Shown here: one piece after another, positions 6,137-8,359 of the stretch | Layout: each line of letters opens with the position of its first letter | How positions within the stretch are numbered: position 1 is the stretch's first letter | Assembly: GCA_023425455.1 (NCBI GenBank) | Contig: JAFACP010000209.1 | Span: 1-8,359 of the forward strand | Source of the DNA: Pseudomonadota bacterium | Lineage (GTDB): Bacteria > Pseudomonadota > Gammaproteobacteria > Enterobacterales > Enterobacteriaceae | DNA length: 8,359 bases | Direction: 5' to 3' | Translations under genes and position numbers: made by a program | Notes under the pieces: generated by a model | What the model saw: the letters and a program-made list of their open reading frames with translations, nothing else | Databases searched by the model: none | Told to the model about the DNA's origin: nothing

Positions 6137-6828
6137 TGACAACGCTTGATGCACGCCCGGAAGCGATCGCCTTTGATCCGCAGCACAGCGCCCTGATTGT
6201 GGTCGATATGCAAAACGCCTATGCAAGCCAGGGAGGCTATCTCGATCTGGCGGGTTTTGATGTCTCCGCCACCAGACCGGTTATCGAGAATATCAAAATC
6301 GCCGTGGCCGCGGCGCGCGCCGCCGGCATGTTGATTATCTGGTTCCAGAACGGCTGGGACGATCGCTACGTCGAAGCCGGGGGGCCGGGCTCCCCCAATT
6401 ACCACAAATCCAATGCGCTGAAGACCATGCGTAAACAGCCTGAGCTGCAGGGTAAGCTGCTGGCAAAAGGCGGCTGGGATTATCAGCTGGTGGACGAGCT
6501 GGTGCCGGAAGCGGGCGATATCGTGCTGCCAAAACCCCGCTACAGCGGTTTTTTCAATACGCCGCTCGATAGCCTGCTGCGCAGCCGCGGCATCCGCCAT
6601 CTGATTTTCACCGGCATCGCCACCAACGTCTGCGTGGAATCGACCCTGCGCGACGGCTTTTTCCTGGAGTACTTCGGCATTGTGCTGGCCGACGCCACCC
6701 ATCAGGCCGGGCCCGCGTTCGCCCAGCAGGCGGCGCTGTTCAATATCGAAACCTTTTTTGGCTGGGTCAGTAACGTCGCCGACTTCTGCGACGCCCTCAC
6801 CCCGCCTTCATTCGCCCGTATCGCCTGA
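6136..6828 (+). CDS. rutB: Ureidoacrylate amidohydrolase RutB
   Basis: RutB hydrolyses ureidoacrylate, or its peracid, to aminoacrylate and carbamate, which decays to CO2 and the first ammonia. It is a cytosolic cysteine hydrolase of the isochorismatase-like family, 230 residues, the same as E. coli RutB as I recall it. The catalytic triad is intact: Asp24 in IVVDMQNAY, Lys133 in LPKPRYSGF and Cys166 in [11 protein letters not shown]. The C-terminus (SFARIA) is also the familiar one. The start is set by GGGAGG at 6123-6128, seven bases upstream, and by the TAATG overlap with rutA; a longer open frame from 6094 lies inside rutA and is rejected. RutC follows after 11 bases. Confidence 0.97.
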   Translation: MTTLDARPEAIAFDPQHSALIVVDMQNAYASQGGYLDLAGFDVSATRPVIENIKIAVAAARAAGMLIIWFQNGWDDRYVEAGGPGSPNYHKSNALKTMRKQPELQGKLLAKGGWDYQLVDELVPEAGDIVLPKPRYSGFFNTPLDSLLRSRGIRHLIFTGIATNVCVESTLRDGFFLEYFGIVLADATHQAGPAFAQQAALFNIETFFGWVSNVADFCDALTPPSFARIA

Positions 6829-6839
6829 GGAGAGAGACC

Positions 6840-7226
6840 ATGCCGAAATCCGTGATTATGCCACCGGGCACCAGCACCCCCATCGCCCCGTTTGTCCCCG
6901 GCACCCTTGCCGATGGCGTGGTGTATGTCTCCGGCACGCTGCCGTTTGATAAGCAAAATAACGTGGTCTATCCCAATGACCCAAAGGCGCAAACCCGCCA
7001 CGTGCTGGAGAGGATCAAAAGCGTTATCGAAACGGCGGGTGGCAGCATGGAGGATGTGACCTTCAACAGCATCTTTATCACCGACTGGAAAAACTACGCC
7101 GCGATTAACGAAATTTATGCGGAGTTCTTCCCCGGCGATAAACCGGCGCGATTCTGTATTCAGTGCGGGCTGGTGAAGCCTGAGGCGCTGGTTGAGATCG
7201 CCACCATCGCGCACGTCGCTAAGTGA
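6840..7226 (+). CDS. rutC: Aminoacrylate deaminase RutC (RidA/YjgF family)
   Basis: RutC handles the aminoacrylate made by RutB: first described as reducing the peracid, now generally called a 3-aminoacrylate deaminase. The product is 128 residues, the size of E. coli RutC, with the trimeric RidA/YjgF/UK114 fold expected. Seen in the sequence are the N-terminal segment [20 protein letters not shown], the core stretch [20 protein letters not shown] and the C-terminal [23 protein letters not shown]. In my mental alignment with RidA, the arginine needed for imine hydrolysis (Arg105) is replaced by leucine in this last segment, as in E. coli RutC, so the chemistry may not be that of RidA. AGGAGA at 6828-6833, overlapping the rutB stop, is its ribosome binding site. 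Only 7 bases separate it from rutD. Confidence 0.96.
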   Translation: MPKSVIMPPGTSTPIAPFVPGTLADGVVYVSGTLPFDKQNNVVYPNDPKAQTRHVLERIKSVIETAGGSMEDVTFNSIFITDWKNYAAINEIYAEFFPGDKPARFCIQCGLVKPEALVEIATIAHVAK

Positions 7227-7228
7227 GG
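7225..7228 (+). promoter_or_regulatory. Ribosome binding site fixing a GTG start for rutD
   Basis: GAGG, partly within the rutC stop codon, lies 5 bases before GTG at 7234. Starting there yields a 266-residue RutD that aligns from its first residue with the E. coli protein (which I recall as starting MKLSLSPPP). The only upstream in-frame ATG (7192) lies inside rutC. Confidence 0.75.
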
Positions 7229-7233
7229 ACGCC

Positions 7234-8034
7234 GTGAAGATCTCGCTTTCACCGCCCCCCTTTGAGGGCGCGCCGGTGGTGGTGCTGATTGCCGGGCTCG
7301 GCGGCGGCGGTAGCTACTGGCTGCCGCAGCTGGCGGTGCTGGAGCAGGAGTACCAGGTCGTCTGCTACGACCAGCGCGGCACGGGCAATAACCCCGATAC
7401 GCTACCGGAAGGCTATAGCCTTGCGCAGATGGCGCAGGAGCTCTCCCTGGCGCTGGCGGCGGCGGGGATCTCCCGCTACTGCGTGGTGGGCCACGCCCTC
7501 GGCGCCCTGATCGGGCTGCAGCTGGCGCTGGATCATCCCGATGCGCTGACCGCCCTGGTCAGCGTTAACGGTTGGCTCAGCCTGAACGCCCATACCCGAC
7601 ACTGTTTTCAGATCCGCGAACGTCTGCTGCATGCCGGCGGCGCGCAGGCGTGGGTGGAAGCCCAGCCGCTGTTTCTCTACCCGGCGGAGTGGATGGCCAC
7701 CCGCGCGCCGAGAATGGAGGCAGAAGCGTCGCTGGCGCTGGCCCATTTCCAGGGCAAAACCAACCTGCTGCGACGCCTGAACGCGCTCAGGCAGGCCAAC
7801 TTCAGCCGTGACGCTTCACGTATTCGCTGCCCGGTACAGCTCATCTGCTCCGCTGACGACATGCTGGTGCCAGCGCTCTGTTCGTCTGAACTGCAGGCGG
7901 CGCTTCCCGGCAGTCAGAAAGCGGTGATGGGCCACGGCGGCCACGCCTGCAACGTGACCGATCCCGACACCTTCAACACGCTGCTGCTGAACGGGCTCGC
8001 CAGCCTGCTGCACCGGCACGAAACGGCGTTCTAA
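7234..8034 (+). CDS. rutD: Putative aminoacrylate hydrolase RutD (alpha/beta hydrolase)
   Basis: RutD is thought to speed hydrolysis of aminoacrylate to malonic semialdehyde and the second ammonia, a step that also occurs spontaneously. The protein is 266 residues from a GTG start, with an alpha/beta-hydrolase fold: oxyanion region [13 protein letters not shown] near the N-terminus, [11 protein letters not shown] after it, then the nucleophile elbow. The elbow reads GHALG (residues 86-90), so the usual serine of GxSxG is Ala88; as I recall the E. coli protein also lacks it. Candidate acid Asp208 or Asp209 (SADDMLVP) and His237 (GGHACN) are kept. It follows rutC by 7 bases and precedes rutE by 9. 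The lack of a nucleophile suggests a water- or acid/base-assisted mechanism, or a different role. Assignment to RutD is firm; the exact reaction is less so. Confidence 0.96.
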   Translation: MKISLSPPPFEGAPVVVLIAGLGGGGSYWLPQLAVLEQEYQVVCYDQRGTGNNPDTLPEGYSLAQMAQELSLALAAAGISRYCVVGHALGALIGLQLALDHPDALTALVSVNGWLSLNAHTRHCFQIRERLLHAGGAQAWVEAQPLFLYPAEWMATRAPRMEAEASLALAHFQGKTNLLRRLNALRQANFSRDASRIRCPVQLICSADDMLVPALCSSELQAALPGSQKAVMGHGGHACNVTDPDTFNTLLLNGLASLLHRHETAF

Positions 8035-8043
8035 GGAGCCATC

Positions 8044-8359
8044 ATGAGCGAAGCCATTAATCCCACCGCGCGCGACACCCTCTTCAGCGGGGCGCGCACC
8101 CATAACGGCTGGCTGGACCTGCCGGTCAGCGACGACACCTTACGCGAAATCTATGCGCTGATGAAATGGGGACCCACTTCCGCCAACTGCTCGCCGGCGC
8201 GCATCGTCTTCGTGCGCAGCCCGGAAGGCAAAGCGAGGCTACGCCCGGCGCTCTCAGGTGGCAATCTGGAAAAAACCCTCTCCGCGCCGGTCACGGCGAT
8301 TGTGGCCTGGGACTGCGAGTTCTATGAGCAGCTGCCCACCCTTTTTCCCCACGGCGACG
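8044..8359 (+). CDS. rutE: Malonic semialdehyde reductase RutE (3'-truncated by window edge)
   Basis: RutE reduces toxic malonic semialdehyde to 3-hydroxypropionate, which leaves the cell; in E. coli YdfG shares this role. It belongs to the FMN-dependent nitroreductase family (HadB/RutE subfamily). The first 105 codons are present, of about 196 in E. coli RutE; the frame runs off the right edge without a stop. Visible signatures are ARTHNGW (residues 17-23), [20 protein letters not shown] (28-47) ending in the FMN-binding [10 protein letters not shown] region, and [16 protein letters not shown] at 8033-8038, overlapping the rutD stop, precedes the ATG by 5 bases. In E. coli rutF (flavin reductase) and rutG (uracil transporter) follow; they would lie beyond the window. 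Confidence 0.96.
   Translation, partial: MSEAINPTARDTLFSGARTHNGWLDLPVSDDTLREIYALMKWGPTSANCSPARIVFVRSPEGKARLRPALSGGNLEKTLSAPVTAIVAWDCEFYEQLPTLFPHGD

Noticed and set aside
7192..7233. ATG at 7192 as the rutD start
   Set aside because: It lies inside rutC, has no ribosome binding site, and adds 14 residues absent from the family; GTG at 7234 gives the standard length.
1..8359. tRNA or rRNA genes, insertion sequences, CRISPR arrays, phage or toxin-antitoxin genes
   Set aside because: I looked for them on both strands and saw none; nearly all sequence is taken up by intact genes of a conserved core region.

Overview
The window is an ordinary chromosomal segment of a gamma-proteobacterium of the family Enterobacteriaceae. 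Every large gene matches its E. coli K-12 counterpart residue for residue over long stretches, and the order putA / rutR / rutABCDE is the one known from E. coli. GC-rich third codon positions and an extra small secreted-protein gene between putA and rutR suggest an Enterobacter-, Klebsiella- or Citrobacter-like host rather than E. coli. I cannot name the species.

Layout. Positions 1-3672 (+) hold the last ~1223 codons of putA, the bifunctional proline dehydrogenase / P5C dehydrogenase; its DNA-binding N-terminus lies off the left edge. A 50-bp gap with a 10-bp hairpin leads to a 131-residue secreted six-cysteine protein of the LprI/DUF1311 family (3723-4118, +). Its stop codon interlocks with that of the convergent rutR gene (4115-4753, -), which encodes the uracil/thymine-sensing TetR-family repressor. 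A regulatory region of about 290 bp (4754-5044) separates rutR from the divergent rut operon: rutA (5045-6136), rutB (6136-6828), rutC (6840-7226), rutD (7234-8034) and the first 105 codons of rutE (8044 to the right edge).

How it works. RutA (with the flavin reductase RutF, outside the window) opens the uracil ring. RutB releases CO2 and ammonia from the ureidoacrylate product. RutC and RutD take the aminoacrylate onward to malonic semialdehyde and a second ammonia, and RutE reduces the toxic semialdehyde to 3-hydroxypropionate. PutA likewise turns proline into glutamate, so the window is a nitrogen-scavenging neighbourhood. The rutR-rutA region carries a good sigma-54 promoter, two NtrC-like sites about 108 and 142 bp upstream of the inferred start, and a near-perfect RutR operator overlapping the proximal NtrC-like site. 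This suggests that nitrogen limitation (NtrC) and uracil (RutR) meet on the same DNA.

I found no mobile element, CRISPR array, RNA gene, frameshift or pseudogene, and no wholly unknown system. The points most worth a second look are the RutR/NtrC overlap, the LprI-like gene and its leader, the serine-less nucleophile elbow of RutD, and the ambiguous start of rutA.
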